A DNA stretch of 64,000 nt, taken from contig NC_088804.1 in assembly GCF_011386835.1 (NCBI RefSeq), forward strand, positions 33,777,549 through 33,841,548, written 5' to 3'. The stretch is from Chrysemys picta bellii (Eukaryota > Chordata > Testudines > Emydidae). Under the pieces are notes generated by a model. It was not told the origin of the DNA and searched no databases. It saw only the letters and a list, made by a program, of their open reading frames with translations. This document shows positions 1 to 12,389 of the stretch, in pieces. The translations under genes were made by a program, and so were the position numbers. Numbering within the stretch: position 1 is the first letter of the stretch; every line of letters begins with the position of its first letter.

Positions 1-70
1 ATTCATAAGACAGATTTGGAGACATAGCTCAATTTGGTTACTTATGTTGAAGCTTGAACATAAAACCTCA

Positions 71-157
71 GGCCAGATGCTCAGATAGTATAAAATAACA
101 TAGCTCCACTAACACCCATGGAGCTATGCCAATTTACACCAGCTGAGAATCTAGTCC
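71..157. repeat. Fold-back (palindromic) element, subtype A
   Basis: An 87-bp near-palindrome. The left end GGCCAGATGCTCAG pairs with the right end CAGCTGAGAATCTAGTCC, and the centre CATAGCTCCA pairs with TGGAGCTATG. The same layout recurs at 3853, 19434 and 25775, so this is a dispersed MITE-like family. No coding capacity. No clear target duplication seen. Confidence 0.7.
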
Positions 158-593
158 TGAATCTGGAGTGGACCACAGCATTGTAAGACAGTCAATTCCC
201 ATCTCAGCTCCTTCAGGTCCATCTGAAAATGGTACAAACATGAATATTTTTTGTCCCTTTGAAAGTCTTTGGACAATTGATCCAAAATATTTGGAGCTTT
301 TTGATCCATTCAGCATGGGAAGTGTTCGTGTTTCTGGAGAATTATTTGTAATATAGGAAAGGCCAGTCTGCTGAGGATGTCTATGGAAAAGGTGCGAATG
401 AGAGCCCTCAGTCACTTCTGCTCCTATAGCTTGAAAACATGTAGCCATGAACAAAACTAAAGATGGGTCAAATTGTGACTTTTAGCCTTTGTCTGAAGTA
501 GCCACCTCTTGGCAAGGCACAATCTTTCCCCAACTATCGCAGTGTGCAGTGGGCTAGGTAGGCTGCACTATTCCATTGGTCTAGTGCAGTTTG
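158..593. other. Unassigned sequence
   Basis: I recognise nothing here. An open frame of 106 codons on the minus strand spans part of it, but it has no recognisable domain or supporting signal, so it is not called a gene. Confidence 0.5.
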
Positions 594-601
594 CTCTACC
601 T

Positions 602-957
602 CAGCAGTTCTCAAACTTTAGCAAACCGAGGACCCTCATTTTGATTTAAATTTTTTTGCAGACTCCCAAGCCTCCCGCTCAGCCCCAGGCCCCACCCCCA
701 AGCCACTGCTTCCCCCAAAGCCCCATCCCACCTCTTCCCGCCCCCTCCTCCCAGCACACCCCATCCTCATGCCTCCCGCTCCCTCCCAGCGCCTCCTGCT
801 TGCCACTGAACATTCCCTGGCATGCAGGAAGTGCTGGGAGGGAGGGGGAGGAGTTGAAGGAGGGAGGAGGAGGAGTTGATCAGCGGGCCCTGCAGACCCC
901 TGGAGTATCTTCATGGACCCCCCCAGGGGTCCGCAGACCCCAGCTTGAGAAACGCTG
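602..957. mobile_element. Non-autonomous hAT-type MITE
   Basis: The left end CAGCAGTTCTCAAACT and the right end AGCTTGAGAAACGCTG are inverted copies, matching at 13 of 16 positions. They have the CAG...TTCTCAAACT form typical of hAT elements of amniotes. Flanking 8-mers CTCTACCT (594-601) and CTCTCCCT (958-965) match 7 of 8, as expected for an old hAT target-site duplication. The interior is C-rich on one strand and has no transposase. Confidence 0.8.
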
Positions 958-965
958 CTCTCCCT

Positions 966-1480
966 GATACAGCCAATCTGCTCTACAGGCTGGTGTGGAG
1001 CTGGGTGGGACTATGGCCCTGCTCCTCCTCAGAGTGCATCTAGGCAGCAATCCCCAAGCTCCTTCAAGCACAAGGATTACAACTTAGACCGGTCCTTGAT
1101 CGACCTAGGCAAGGGTATGAAGGTACCTTGTTCACTCTGCAATCTCACGCCTGCAAACCTACTTAGGAGACTATAGCAACCAGGCCTGTGGTATTTAGAC
1201 AGGTGCATAAACCCCCCCAGAAATTTCTAACCTCATCCTGAGGATTCCTCCTTCCAATACTGCATAGTGTAGACGTGTGCATTTCAGAAAGGTAGTTTCC
1301 CTCTCTTCTGTGACATAGAAACAATGCCTCAAATCAAAGACCTAACTCCTCTTCCTTGCTGACATACCCTTTCCATTCCTGTAGGTGGCCAGGCTGCATT
1401 TCCAAATGTGAAGCTAATAAATGATGCTTATGGAACTATATGTTCAAGATAGGCCACACTATGCACAAGCATCACAAAGG
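966..1480. other. Unassigned sequence
   Basis: No recognised gene, repeat end or conserved motif block. Confidence 0.5.
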
Positions 1481-1488
1481 ATTGTGAA

Positions 1489-1684
1489 CAGAGCCGGCCC
1501 CAGCACCAGCATAGCAAGCAGGTGCTTGGGGTGGCCAATGTGGAAGGGGCAGCATGTCCGGCTTTTCGGCGGCAGGTCCCTCAATCTCTCTCGGAGTGAA
1601 GGACCTGCCACCGAAGTGCTGCCAATCGCAGCTTTTTCTTTTTTTCCGCCGCTTGGGGTGGCAAAAACGCTCGAGCCAGCCATG
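1489..1684. mobile_element. Short hAT-like MITE
   Basis: A 196-bp GC-rich insertion flanked by perfect 8-bp duplications ATTGTGAA (1481-1488 and 1685-1692). The ends are CAGAGCCGGCCC and GAGCCAGCCATG, which are imperfect inverted repeats. The 8-bp duplication and CA start fit hAT. A 112-codon open frame running through it is created by the insertion and is not a gene. Confidence 0.75.
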
Positions 1685-1692
1685 ATTGTGAA

Positions 1693-3852
1693 GGTTCATT
1701 CAAGGACGACGACAGAGACTAGAGTCCTCTGCAATCAGAGGAGAAGTTCTTACCCCTAACTGAAAAAGGGGAAGAGGAAAGTCATTGTGCATCAGGTAGG
1801 TTCATCTTCCCCAGAGACCCTAACAATGACTACACTGTCCTACTCTTACAGTGGGTGCAGCATATATTTCCACCAAAGCTGGGCCAGTCCTGCTAATAGC
1901 TCTGTGTGAGAGGTTTGGGCTATAGCTCCCTCCAGGCGTAGGGAAGTTTAAAACTACCAACAGCACAAGACAAGTTCTCTCTGCATTCAAGGGAACGTCA
2001 ATGGTCCTTACAGAAGAGGCAGGGAGACTCCTTGAACCGCCTTCCCTCTGGTGTATGTGTACTGGGGCTGGATACAGTTTTGCTCAGGCGGTTTAACAGC
2101 AGTGATATATTTTCAATACCTTACACTAAAGCGCTGTGCAGATTTATTGCTATTGTTAGAAAACGGCACCAGAACGGTTCCTGATTAGTCTAGAAAGAAT
2201 GCTGCTTTCATTTTTAAAAAAATCTAACTAAAATGATATTTAAATCTATTTTAAAATGTGTATTAAGTCAAGAGTCAGATTTTGATCACTGGTGAATATT
2301 CAGTGCAGCTGCATGGGAATGATGGCGTTCCATTACTGGATATTCACTTGTGCAACTGAGATAACAATCTAGCTCCAAGCAGCCGAATGATGACATTCAG
2401 TAAAATTAGTGTATTCATAGGCAGAATTATGCAAACAACAAAACCTTATTTGGGATACTCGCTCCTTTTGGAGGGCATGCGCCTTCTTCCCCACTCATAT
2501 GATCAGTGTCTTCTAAGGACATGCCACAGATCTTCCACTTATGCCTACGCTGCACTGTTGAAGTGAATGCATTTCGCCGCTAAACATTTCTCTATTCATT
2601 ACATTACATTAAAAATCTAAGATTTACTCAGGGCAAATATGAAAGCAGAAGAGGCCACAAGTGAACATCCTAAGGCAATATCAGGGCAGCTAGAAAACCA
2701 CGTAAAAGCCCAGTCCTACAGTCCTCACTGAAACAAAACCCTCAAAGACTAAAGGACTGAGCCCTTTCATTTTGGTCAGCTTCCCTTTCTAAGTATTGGA
2801 ATCATATACTCTCTGTTGCCTCTTTTACAATTAAAGGAGTCTACTCCCTTGATGTTTGGAACACCCATTATCATTTTATCATTAACGGAAGGTGATACAT
2901 AAGCATCAAAAGTAGAGCAGACTCCGCATACTGCATCCTTATTTCATCTCCTCTCCATAACTCGGATTTCATTAAAAATCCAGTTTACCAAATTTATTCA
3001 AAAAAAGAGCTATAACAGACAAAACACCCAAAACTAATCTTCTCTTGCAATTATGTGGTCCTTACAGGCCATTCTGCTAAAATAAATCCTAGAGGAAAGA
3101 GACATGCAACATTTTAAAATGTTTTTTATCAACTCATGCATATCAGCCACTGAAAATGTAAAGTTTCAGAACGCTGAGCACTCCGCCCCAATGAGAACCT
3201 TTGCAAGTACATTTGAAAATCAGCCTCCAACCTGGGATGCGTGTGTGCACATAAACCCTGTACCTATACACTATGCCGAAGATCAAATCCTGATCCCAAC
3301 CAAGCCCACATGAGTTTTGCCACTGACTCAGGCCTTGGCCTGGAGTGTTTTAGCCTCCGAAGTACTATTACTGAATTAGGCTACAGAAAAGACATGATGT
3401 TCCTTTAAACAAATTGTAGGTTTGCTTCTACAAGCTACACCATGTTCCACTTCTCTCATTTACCATGCAAGAGTTAGGGCAACATTTCTCCTGTCAGACT
3501 GCTCAGCATAAATAATAGATATGTCATTTTTTTAACTGTCAACAACATATCTGTAAGTGGTGTACTTGGTGCTTTTAAATATCTATAGCAAACCTTTTAT
3601 TTGGCATTATACGTAGATAAAACTATCCAACTAGACTGGAAATGATTACAGAGGAGAGATGCATATGCTAAACCATGGAAAGAGTCTCTCTCACACATTG
3701 TTATCCTTATTAAATATTTAACTATCCCCTCTCCATCGTCCTCTGTTCCACCAATGCTATCTTCAATGAAGTGCCAAGAAGGTATTTAAAAACAAATTAG
3801 ATTGGCTCTGTATAATAATATTCATATAATAATGTTTGTGTTTATTTACCAA
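1693..3852. other. Unassigned, mostly AT-rich sequence
   Basis: About 2.2 kb with no recognisable gene or well-defined repeat. The stretch around 2268-2360 carries phrases that resemble the fold-back families (for example CAGTGCAGCTGCATGGG), too degraded to delimit. Confidence 0.5.
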
Positions 3853-3940
3853 GGGCCAGATTCTCAGCTGGTGCAAACGAGCGTAACTCCACTGAAGTCA
3901 ATAGAGCCTGGCCAATTCACACAAGCTGTGATTAGGCCCC
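3853..3940. repeat. Fold-back element, subtype A
   Basis: Starts GGGCCAGATTCTCAGCTGGT and ends AGCTGTGATTAGGCCCC, with the central phrase CTCCACTGAAGTCAATAGAG. It is 88 bp long and closely matches the copies at 71 and 19434 in length and arrangement. Confidence 0.7.
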
Positions 3941-4510
3941 AATGCTGTCATTGAGAAACACATCTGTTTACAGTACAAATTCTTTTCTGAAATAAGTATT
4001 AAAACAGAGAGTGGCAGACACAAAGGGTAAGGGACTACAACAGAGATGAGGCTGTATTGGTTGGGTTATGTACGTCAGTGCATGTACTGAACCAGCTCCT
4101 CAGCTGGTATAAATGGTCATAGTGCCCTTGATTTTTTATTAAAGTGATATTAATTAATTTCTTTTTAATCAATGCATCCCACTTGAGCAATCTTTCCTCC
4201 AACAGTTCAGTTATTCCTCTAATACCAGCAATAAGCCACTCAATTTCTCTTTGTTTGTGCTTGGGCAGAAGTGTCCTTTTCATATGATTCTTAACATTTT
4301 TGAGCTTCCGTTACAGTTCATTCCAGTATTTATCTGCCATTTGGAGGAATAAAATATTTCCGCTCTTCCTTATGTGTGGGTACTTCACAGTGGAAATCTT
4401 CCAACACTTTTTAAAAATTAAAAAAAAACCTTATTCTAATAACGCCCAGGGTTTATATGTAGCGGTATGAGCATTCACTTATTAATCTCGCTACACCTCT
4501 CATGAGATAT
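3941..4510. other. Unassigned sequence
   Basis: No gene or repeat recognised. An 82-codon minus-strand open frame (4035-4283) has no identifiable domain. Confidence 0.45.
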
Positions 4511-4514
4511 AGAT

Positions 4515-4655
4515 CAGTAACAATTCCCATTTTGCAGATGGCAAAGCTGCAGCACATGAAAGATTTGAAAGATTATGTGATTTCTATGTGGCCACACAGC
4601 AGTTAGTGGCAAAGGTTGAATTACAACTCAGAGGTTCCTAGGTCCCAGTCTCATA
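4515..4655 (-). repeat. Degraded MIR-like CORE-SINE
   Basis: Reads as a reversed MIR. TCCCATTTTGCAGATGGCAA is followed by a region equivalent to the 'tgtgaccttgggcaag' segment, then GCCACACAGCAGTTAGTGGC. Recognition comes from the order of these MIR landmarks. Confidence 0.6.
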
Positions 4656-6048
4656 CTAACATGATAGCAAACACACTGCAATCACTTGTGCATTAGCAGG
4701 CAGAGACTTATACCAAAACCTCTGAAAAAAATGCATTCATTGTACAACATCCACTCTACCATCCATCTAGCGTTTCTGGGTTCTTTTGCCCAACATTTCC
4801 CACTGTGCTTTCACCAGAGATACCAGTGCTGAAAGCACTAATACACACAGTGCCTTGACATCTGCCAGCATTTTAAGCACTATGTTGGAGCAGAGTTAGA
4901 TGACAGTGTTTAAAACACCAGCAACCCACTTGGAGCCCTCCCTACATTAGAGTTCCCATTTTTGCTACTTCTGGTGGAAATGAATGGTTGGAAGCCACAG
5001 GGAAATTTAGGGCAAAAAAAGCACAGTACAGACAACCCCCTTGGGCTGAGGAGAGCATTACCGTAACTTGTCAGGCCATTAAAAAAAAAATGGTCATTCT
5101 CACTTTAAATAAATGAACAAATTAACCGAATACACCATGTTCAGCTACATGATAAGTAGCATTAATGAGATCCAGGAATTGCTTGCAGTTTGACTTCTCC
5201 CTCTCTTTAAATAAACATGGGCTAGTGGAAATGTTATACAACAATGCCATCGCCATAAGTGTAGCTCCATCTCCTGTCACTCCTGCAGATGAGTTACAAA
5301 TCTACAAGAACTTGTTTGCTCCATGCTTCCAGACACTGCTAAACTTAAATTAGTAACTATGTGGGCCTCTTCCAAGGCATATCAGAGACCAGCTGTGCAA
5401 GGACCTGTCACCTTCTTGTCAGTGAAAGTTTTCTGTCCAAAGAACTTTCGTCATCCTTCGGTCCTCAAGTAGCTGGATGTCACTTGAAGAGACAGCTGAA
5501 GTCACTTGCAATGAATGGTCTCAAATCAGAGCTCACTGCCCTTGTCACAGAAAGTCTCACCCCGCAGCTAAAACTGTCACTGATCATGTTTAGATATGTA
5601 CGCTGAGGTATCAGATTAGAAGAGAGTATGCACGAGATGGAAGTTTAAAAGAGGCCAAGTTGCAAGGAAAATCTTAATAGGGAGAATTGAGGGCTTGAAG
5701 GGTTAGCCCTTTTCCAAACCCAATTTATACTTCCCATCAAATCCAATAAAAATATCTAGCTTCTAAAAACGGCATCTTTCCAACCAACATGTTTGAGAAG
5801 GAGCTAAAACTTCAAGTGCTATGTCCAGAAAGCACATAGAGTGCAAGGATATTGTGGCATTTCTGCAGCACAAGTTACTTCATTAAGAGAAAAATCCCCA
5901 AAAGGCATATTCCAACCTCAAGATGGTGGATATATGTGCTGTAGCTTAAAAAAAAAAAAAGAGAATATTATATTTGGCACATTTTTGGAACTACAACATT
6001 TGCAAAGTATTTCTGAATCTCCTCTTCACTCTAATTTGCTTATGTCCG
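4656..6048. other. Unassigned sequence
   Basis: About 1.4 kb without a recognisable feature. Short open frames at 5165-5353 and 5361-5606 are not similar to anything I know. A 12-13 A run lies near 5948. Confidence 0.5.
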
Positions 6049-6192
6049 AATAGTGTAGCCTAGTGGTTATGGCAGGAGAGTCAGGGCTTCATGGTTCTAC
6101 GCCCCGCTCAGCTACTGACATGCAGTATGACCACAGACAAATCACTTAACCTCCATGGAACTCAGTTTACCCATTGGTAAATTGAACAGTGT
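6049..6192 (+). repeat. MIR-like CORE-SINE
   Basis: Landmarks in MIR order: TAGTGTAGCCTAGTGGTTAT (A-box-like head), GGTTCTACGCCCCGCTCAGC (B-box region), then GACAAATCACTTAACCTCCA and CTCAGTTTACCCATTGGTAA. The order and spacing match an ancient MIR. Confidence 0.7.
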
Positions 6193-8022
6193 ATGGTTGC
6201 CAGAGGGCACTGAAGGACACTTGTTTCTGAAACTTCATCTTCCCATGTCAAGATAACAGAGTGAAGCTTGACAGGGAAGCTAGCAGAAAGACGAGGGAGT
6301 AGGGACTGTCTAGGAAACAGTAATTATGCTGCCACGTAATTCATTTTTTAAGAGACGATTGAAGCAATATGGCAGAAAAGCCAGGTGGAATGGAATGTTC
6401 TGTGGATTCCTTAATAACACAGTGCAGCCGGGGACACCTCTCATTCTCAGACTGAGGCAAAGGGCAGTAAAATGGCTGCAGGACCAACAGCTGTATTTAT
6501 AATCTTGCTGCTGCCAAATGGCAGGGCTCCCCCTTAATACATTTCCAGAAGAGGGCATTTGTTTGTTTGTCTGTTTGACCATGACAGCCAACAAAGGATA
6601 TGGCAAATTGGCCAGTCAGCTGCTCCCAAACATATTGGGAAGAGGAGTATTGCATGCTATTCCACCCTCCCAACCACCCCAATCCTCAGAAGGCACTACC
6701 AAGTACAAGGGGCTGCTAGAGTGGGACCTGTGGTTGGAGGGAGGGGAAAGGAAGGGCTGTTGTGGGATGGATCACAGCTAAGTCATTCTCATATTATCCA
6801 AGTGGGGAAAGGGAGAAGTAAAATAATTTGTTCCAATTATTTAGTTTAAAAAGGAGAAAACTGTTTTGTTTCCACCTTCAAAACATGGCCAAAAGAGTTT
6901 TTCCCCCCAAATGTGACATGCACACAAACATTCTCCTTGGACAAGAAACCAAATGCAGACTATTAGAACTCAAAAATTGATTTTAAGGTTTTCCCATAAA
7001 GTTATGAGTACGTGAAAATGTATTTATTCTGTAAGCTCCACCTCTAACGTTTGCTACCCGATAATAGAGAATTTACACTTGGGACCAGCAGGAAGCTACC
7101 ATAGTACACTTTGCATTTAATGGGTCAGAAGAGTGAATAACTACATTCCCAATGGAGCTGTTAGCTGCTCAGCCCTTTTGGAAAAATCAGGCTACTTCTT
7201 TAGGAGCCTAAACGTGGGCTAGGGAGTCTACTTCAGGCTCCTATTTTTAAAAATCTTAAGTCTTCATATTATGGTGAACACCTTTTTTTCTTCTCCATAA
7301 CAAAACATTTTGGGCTCAGAAGTTTACTGGAAACATAGGTGACATCCAAACAGAGCTGACAAAAGAAACAGAGCTGACAGATCAGTTTCAATATCAGCAC
7401 AGTACGGCATGAATATTTTACTGTTCCCAGGCCAAAAAAACTACTTCATTAGTTGAGTACAGCAAATCTGCGAAGATGGGATAACAAAATGCTTGAAAAA
7501 AATGGATCCTAGACACAGGATTTAAAAATATATGCATTTGTTTTCCTGTAGACACATATCAGTATGAGCAGAACAGAATAAGACAACAACTCCATAGACA
7601 ACAGGCACTCTGCCTTAAAGGTCTCCACAAAGAGAGATGAAGGGAACACAATAGACCTTGTCTGTGTTCATTAAAAGTTTTCTGTGGGGAAAATTCAGAT
7701 TTTTGACAAAAACAAAAAACTAAAAATTCAAATTTGGGGTTTTTGACCAGATGAATATTTCCATAATTTTCAGCACACAATAATTCATTTGACATGCACA
7801 CACAAATACTCCTTGAAGGAGAAACAAAATACATAATATTATTACCCAAAAACTGATCCATGGAAGTCACTCTGCTAAAGCACCATGTGCCTGATCCAAA
7901 GCCCATTGAAATAAATGTGGTGTTTTACATTGACTGTTAACTATACTGGAGACATGCTCTTTGCATGCTGAAAGGTCATTCTGCCCAAGTTTCACATATA
8001 GACTGTCTGCACTAGAATGGAC
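6193..8022. other. Unassigned, with weak fold-back traces
   Basis: No gene recognised. Around 7165-7255 the phrases TAGGAGCCTAAACG and CAGGCTCCTATTTTTAAAAA form inverted partners of a fold-back subtype. Around 7675-7760 an AAAATT/AATTTT-rich stretch resembles the AT-rich repeat at 24960-25375. Confidence 0.45.
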
Positions 8023-8036
8023 TTCATACATTTTGG

Positions 8037-8213
8037 AGAGACAAGGTGGGTAAAGTAATATCTTTTATTGGTCCAACTTCTGTTGGAGAGCAGAGCTCTG
8101 TGTGGCTCGAAAGCTTCTCTCTCGCCAGCAGACGTTGGTCCAAGAAAAGATATTACCTCACCTACCTTGTCTCTCTAATATCCTGGGACCAACACGGCTA
8201 CAACTACTCTGCA
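8037..8213 (+). mobile_element. Penelope-like/SINE-type retro-insertion, fold-back form
   Basis: A 177-bp insertion with a perfect 14-bp duplication TTCATACATTTTGG on both sides (8023-8036, 8214-8227). The right end ACCAACACGGCTACAACTAC is the family 3' terminus seen in five other insertions in this window. The left 45 bp (AGAGACAAGGTGGGTAAAGT onward) is an inverted copy of the segment ending CACCTACCTTGTCTCT, so the copy is a hairpin produced by internal inversion. Assignment to turtle Penelope-like ('Neptune') elements is from memory of the longer family; no reverse transcriptase or GIY-YIG domain is present here. Confidence 0.75.
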
Positions 8214-8227
8214 TTCATACATTTTGG

Positions 8228-8713
8228 TCATGCAAGCATCTATTCAAAAGGACTTTTTACTGCCAGTTCTGCAGTCCTTCGACACACAGCTCTAACAATT
8301 TCAATGGTGATCAGGACAGTTGTTAACACTGAATGGCTGAGGCACTGGCAAAATCAAGGAGACGCAGTATTTATGATTGGTATGTGAGAATAAGAAAACC
8401 TCAATCCAGTTCAGACTATGAGATCTATGAGAGATGTTGGGTGCTGTGCTATTTACACTGTTTCATTCTTTTCCTATGTAATGATCTTAATCTGGCAAAT
8501 ACATTCCCACTGCCAAAATATGTATGTTTACAGGTGGAAAATTGAAACGCATGACTTCCTCCGTTTCTATATGAGACACCTTGGTAGTAAAACAAATCTT
8601 TATTGTAGCCATCATACTTCGTGCCAATATAGTTAAGTGTCTGAATCTGTCAGCACTTCCATTATAAACCCTGACCATAAAAATCTGCTTTGGGCTGAGA
8701 CTCAGAAGCCAGA
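8228..8713. other. Unassigned sequence
   Basis: No recognised gene or repeat. Short overlapping open frames on both strands carry no recognisable domain. Confidence 0.45.
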
Positions 8714-8785
8714 GGGTTCAATTCTCCCCTCATTTACACTGGTATAAATCAGAAGTTATACTAGTGTAAAACTTGTGTCCTGGGA
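8714..8785. repeat. Fold-back element, variant
   Basis: ATTTACACTGGTATAAATCA is followed by its inverted partner GTTATACTAGTGTAAAAC. This is the 'acactggtataaatcagg' variant of the dispersed fold-back family. Confidence 0.5.
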
Positions 8786-9089
8786 GGATTATCAGATTAT
8801 CATTTGTGCTATACAGACAGTTAGAGTTACAGACCCTCTATATGCCCAGGTGTATGCACACTTCAGCACCTAAAATGCTCATATCCTTGCTGCTTGCAGT
8901 AGCTATATGTGCAAACGATTGTTATGAATCACTGATGTGGACATGCAAATCCTTGTTGTTGTTCTTGCTAGCTGTAGGCGAACCTGTATTTAAAAAATTG
9001 TGATGGCGACAATGTACCATTTAATTTTAGAAGCCACTTCTGAAAACTGGGTATTCAACGAAAGACAGTCTGATCTAGCAAAATAAGCA

Positions 9090-9285
9090 CAGGACGGTAG
9101 AGACAGCAATTCTTGAATTCTTGTCCCTCTGCTGCCAGTGATTTGCTGAGCCACCGTACTCACGTTCTGCTATCTCTCTTTCCCTAGTTTTTAAATGAGG
9201 ACAATAGTACTTGCTTACCTAACTCAGTGGGGTGTTATGAGGATTTACTGAAGTATGCACATGTAAAGCATCATAAGAGCATTAA
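9090..9285 (+). repeat. MIR-like CORE-SINE, 3' half
   Basis: Contains TTTTTAAATGAGGACAATAG, then TACCTAACTCAGTGGGGTG, ATGAGGATTTACTGAAG and GTAAAGCATCATAAGAGC. This order matches the 3' half of MIR; the 5' part is too degraded to delimit. Confidence 0.65.
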
Positions 9286-10054
9286 GCAGCTGCAGTGTCT
9301 GGTTTAGCATTCCCTCCTAAACAGTTATGTTTTTCATTGCAGGTTTACCTCTTATTGCTTTATCTTGGTTACCGGAGAGGTCTGTCCTTAATTATATAGC
9401 ATGCAGTATTTGTTGTAAAATCAAGAACCACTTGCTTTATGGTCAAGAAAGAGAAGCTTTAAGAAGCTAGGAGCCTAGAGCTGACCAAGCACTCGGGTCC
9501 CTAGAGTTACTAGCTATTCCTCCCCAGGAGTGGATTTAATTGGCAGATGGGTGTGCCATGTCTTAATTAGGCAGGAGGCTGACCAGCCAATGAGAATAGT
9601 CAACCCATCAGCTGGGCACAGTTAAAAGACAGGAAAGAAGTGCAAGGGGAAGGCTGGCAAGGGCCAGGGGATACAGGATCTCAGAATGAAGAGATCTTTC
9701 CTTAGCCCAGTATCGAGGGTGGGAGAAGGGGGAAATTTATTGTCCACTTATTTGTTGCTGCACAAGGCTGTGCAGATGAATTGGTGGCAGGAGCCTAATA
9801 GATAACACACTGCTGCTTATAACCCTGGAAAGCATTCAGCCTGTTTGTGGAGGTCCAAAAGATGGAGAAGGGAGCCTTGTCATAGAGCTATTGTGAACTT
9901 TATTCATCCTGGTGAACTTTAAAAAAGCCACACTGATATTTTACCCAAACCTTGTTAAAAGGTATGTATTTTTTTCTGCCTCTCTTTTCCCATTGTTGCT
10001 GCCCTACTCAGACATTTTGTACACCCACAGCCTTTTCCTGCCTCATTTGCTCTA
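9286..10054. other. Unassigned sequence
   Basis: No gene recognised. The more G-rich part from about 9470 to 9830 may be a repeat that I cannot name; it has no visible termini. Confidence 0.4.
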
Positions 10055-10130
10055 TTTGTGACATCACAAGTCACCATCCCCATGGAAACAGTTCTGTTGT
10101 CAAACACAGGAATGTGGCATGAGAGGAGGA
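10055..10130. promoter_or_regulatory. Candidate cis-regulatory motif cluster
   Basis: Within 75 bp lie a CRE-like TGACATCAC, an X-box-like CCCATGGAAACA of the type bound by RFX factors, and a TEAD-like GGAATGT. The clustering is seen directly; function is inference. No transcript start or coding exon could be tied to it. Confidence 0.25.
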
Positions 10131-11574
10131 GTTGTCCGGTTAGAAAATCTTCTGTTTACACACAAATATCTTGGCAATCCGCAATGCTGGGAAAGGAAAT
10201 ACAAAAATAGTCTGACAGTTTAAATGAGGTTTTTGTAAAATGTTGTAGTCTTCCAGCTGTGCCCCAATGTGATCAAGGTTCTTAAACTCCAAAATATCCT
10301 TACTTTTATGGACTGAAAAAGAAAAATGAAGCCGTTTTGCTCAGCACAGCAATATGAAAGTTTGCATGTCTGATATTATTTAACATGTAGGAAAGAATTG
10401 CATTTGAACACCTGCCTAGGAAACTGCCTTTTATACGGACAGTCTACTGAGATATGTTTGGAATTTTAAATCCATGTTTTGTTTTTCCTCTAATCTTTTA
10501 TTAATGGCTTGTGCTCCCGTTAAGTACTGTGTTGCTGGAGAGAAGCACCACTCACCGTACAGAATCCGGGGGACTTATTTGAAAATAACGGGGTTTTAGT
10601 TGATTAAAATTGGCATTTTTCCACTTAAGGCAGGTGATGGACATCTTACTGAAAAAAAGGAACATCGCTGTGACAGCAGCAGGATGGGAGGCAGTGCGAG
10701 GGACTGCAAACCAACTCCCACCTTGCTTTAATTCTGGCTTATCAATCACAAGAGGTTATTTTATGACCAAATTCAAGTGCCCTTTGCTGCTTTTGTGACA
10801 GAGATGGGCATAAGTTAATGCCGCATTCTGACTCGGCTACACAGCTCCTCCTCTCACGCAGCTTAGTTCCTGCAGGGGGAAAAGTAATCTGGGCAAGGTG
10901 GACAGCTCAGTGAGCAAACTCACTAAGATACACATTCCATGCTGAGGACCCTACATTCCATTCTGGAAAGCCACAGAAGTCCTCGGAGTGTGGCTTCCTG
11001 TGGGCTGTAGGGAGCCCAAAGCAGTCTGCAATGGAACTTGGGACCTGCTTAACTACCTTTTTGCCATATATGAAAGAGAAGGCCAGAATTTAATCCTTAA
11101 TGTTTAGGGCTAAATTTTCCAACCTCAGTTGAACCTCAGCTCCTTGAGCTGGTTAAGTAGTGGATGTGGAATGGTTTCAATCCAATTCTCCCTCTTCTGA
11201 TTTCATGACGGATACAACCAAGATTATCCAATGGTAAGAGAAAACCACTGCAATGTGTGAATTCTCTCAACAGGTCTTGAAAAACTAGATTCCTTCACAA
11301 CCACTTGCAACGGCTTCTAAGCTCAGGCTCTGACACAGATCACCCAGAGATGGTAGCAGTGGCAATAAGCAGCACTTTTCATACATCCCTTCCACTCCAA
11401 ACACCCAAAACCAAAACACACACCCAAAAACCAAACCCCTATCCCAGATCAGCGAAGGCAGTAGACCTGTTTGGGGATTTTTTTCGCATGTGCATTCTTT
11501 CACAGGGAGGAAGAAGTAAAACAACAATCCCTTGAGGCTCTGAACAAAGAAGCAAAATTTTCAGGTATTCAAAA
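10131..11574. other. Unassigned sequence
   Basis: No gene or clear repeat. Short open frames at 10552-10798 and 11285-11535 lie on both strands over the same DNA and have no known domain. Confidence 0.45.
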
Positions 11575-11900
11575 TTTACCCAAACAAAAGTTCTAGCCCT
11601 ATTTCATCATTAAGCACATCTCTGAAGAAAAGTGCTTTTCATCAACCATTCAGATTGCTCTACAAAATGCAGATTTCATGCGAATTTCTCCTTATTGTTT
11701 ACTACATCCTCTTGATGAAGCTGTTCTTCGAAGCGATCTCCTTGTGAGGTATGAAAGATGCATGTGTTGTGTTGTAAAAAGAAATGACACTTGGCGCGAA
11801 CAGAATTGGGAGCCTCCAAACAGCATCATATCAGATGTATTAAAGACATTTTAATGAGCGAATTGGAGTGCTTCATATTCTGTAAAACTAGAGTATATAT
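11575..11900. promoter_or_regulatory. Candidate conserved noncoding element
   Basis: Complex, non-repetitive AT-rich sequence. A POU-octamer-like ATGCGAAT lies at 11678-11685 and a SOX/FOX-like ATTGTTTAC at 11694-11702. No sustained open frame. The look is that of a vertebrate conserved noncoding element, but conservation cannot be tested here. Confidence 0.25.
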
Positions 11901-12389
11901 ATAAAAAAGAGAGTCCACTAAATCACCTACTATAACTTCTCTGTCATCTTCTGTTTATACTGTGTGTATATATTACCTAATTTTTACATACACATTTTGC
12001 ACTGTCGATTCACAAACAGAAGAAACGATAAATAAGATTATGAAATTTCTATTACTATCAAAACAAATGTTTGGAGATTATACACTGCTTCCTATTTTTC
12101 TAGCTACTATCTTGAAATTTGAATTACAGCACATAAGTGAAAACGGAAACATCAAAAGAAAGTAATGTAGGAACAATGCAATATTCTAATACTCAGTTGA
12201 AAGAGGCAGCCAACAAGTGATTTATTAAAAACTACAAGATAGATACTGATAACGTCTTAAAATTGTGAGGAAAGTGATATATGTATAATATGACAAAACC
12301 AAAGTGATTAACTGAAGAAAGGCATTTTTCGATAAAAAGACACCCCCTATTTTCTAGGAAAAATTCTATAGCAGTTGTTTTTTACCAGT
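11901..12389. other. Unassigned AT-rich sequence
   Basis: Very AT-rich, with a short TATA dinucleotide tract near 11893. A 67-codon open frame at 11962-12165 has no recognisable domain. Confidence 0.45.

Noticed and set aside
134..454. 106-codon minus-strand open frame at the left edge
   Set aside because: No known domain, and part of it overlaps a fold-back element; no support for coding.
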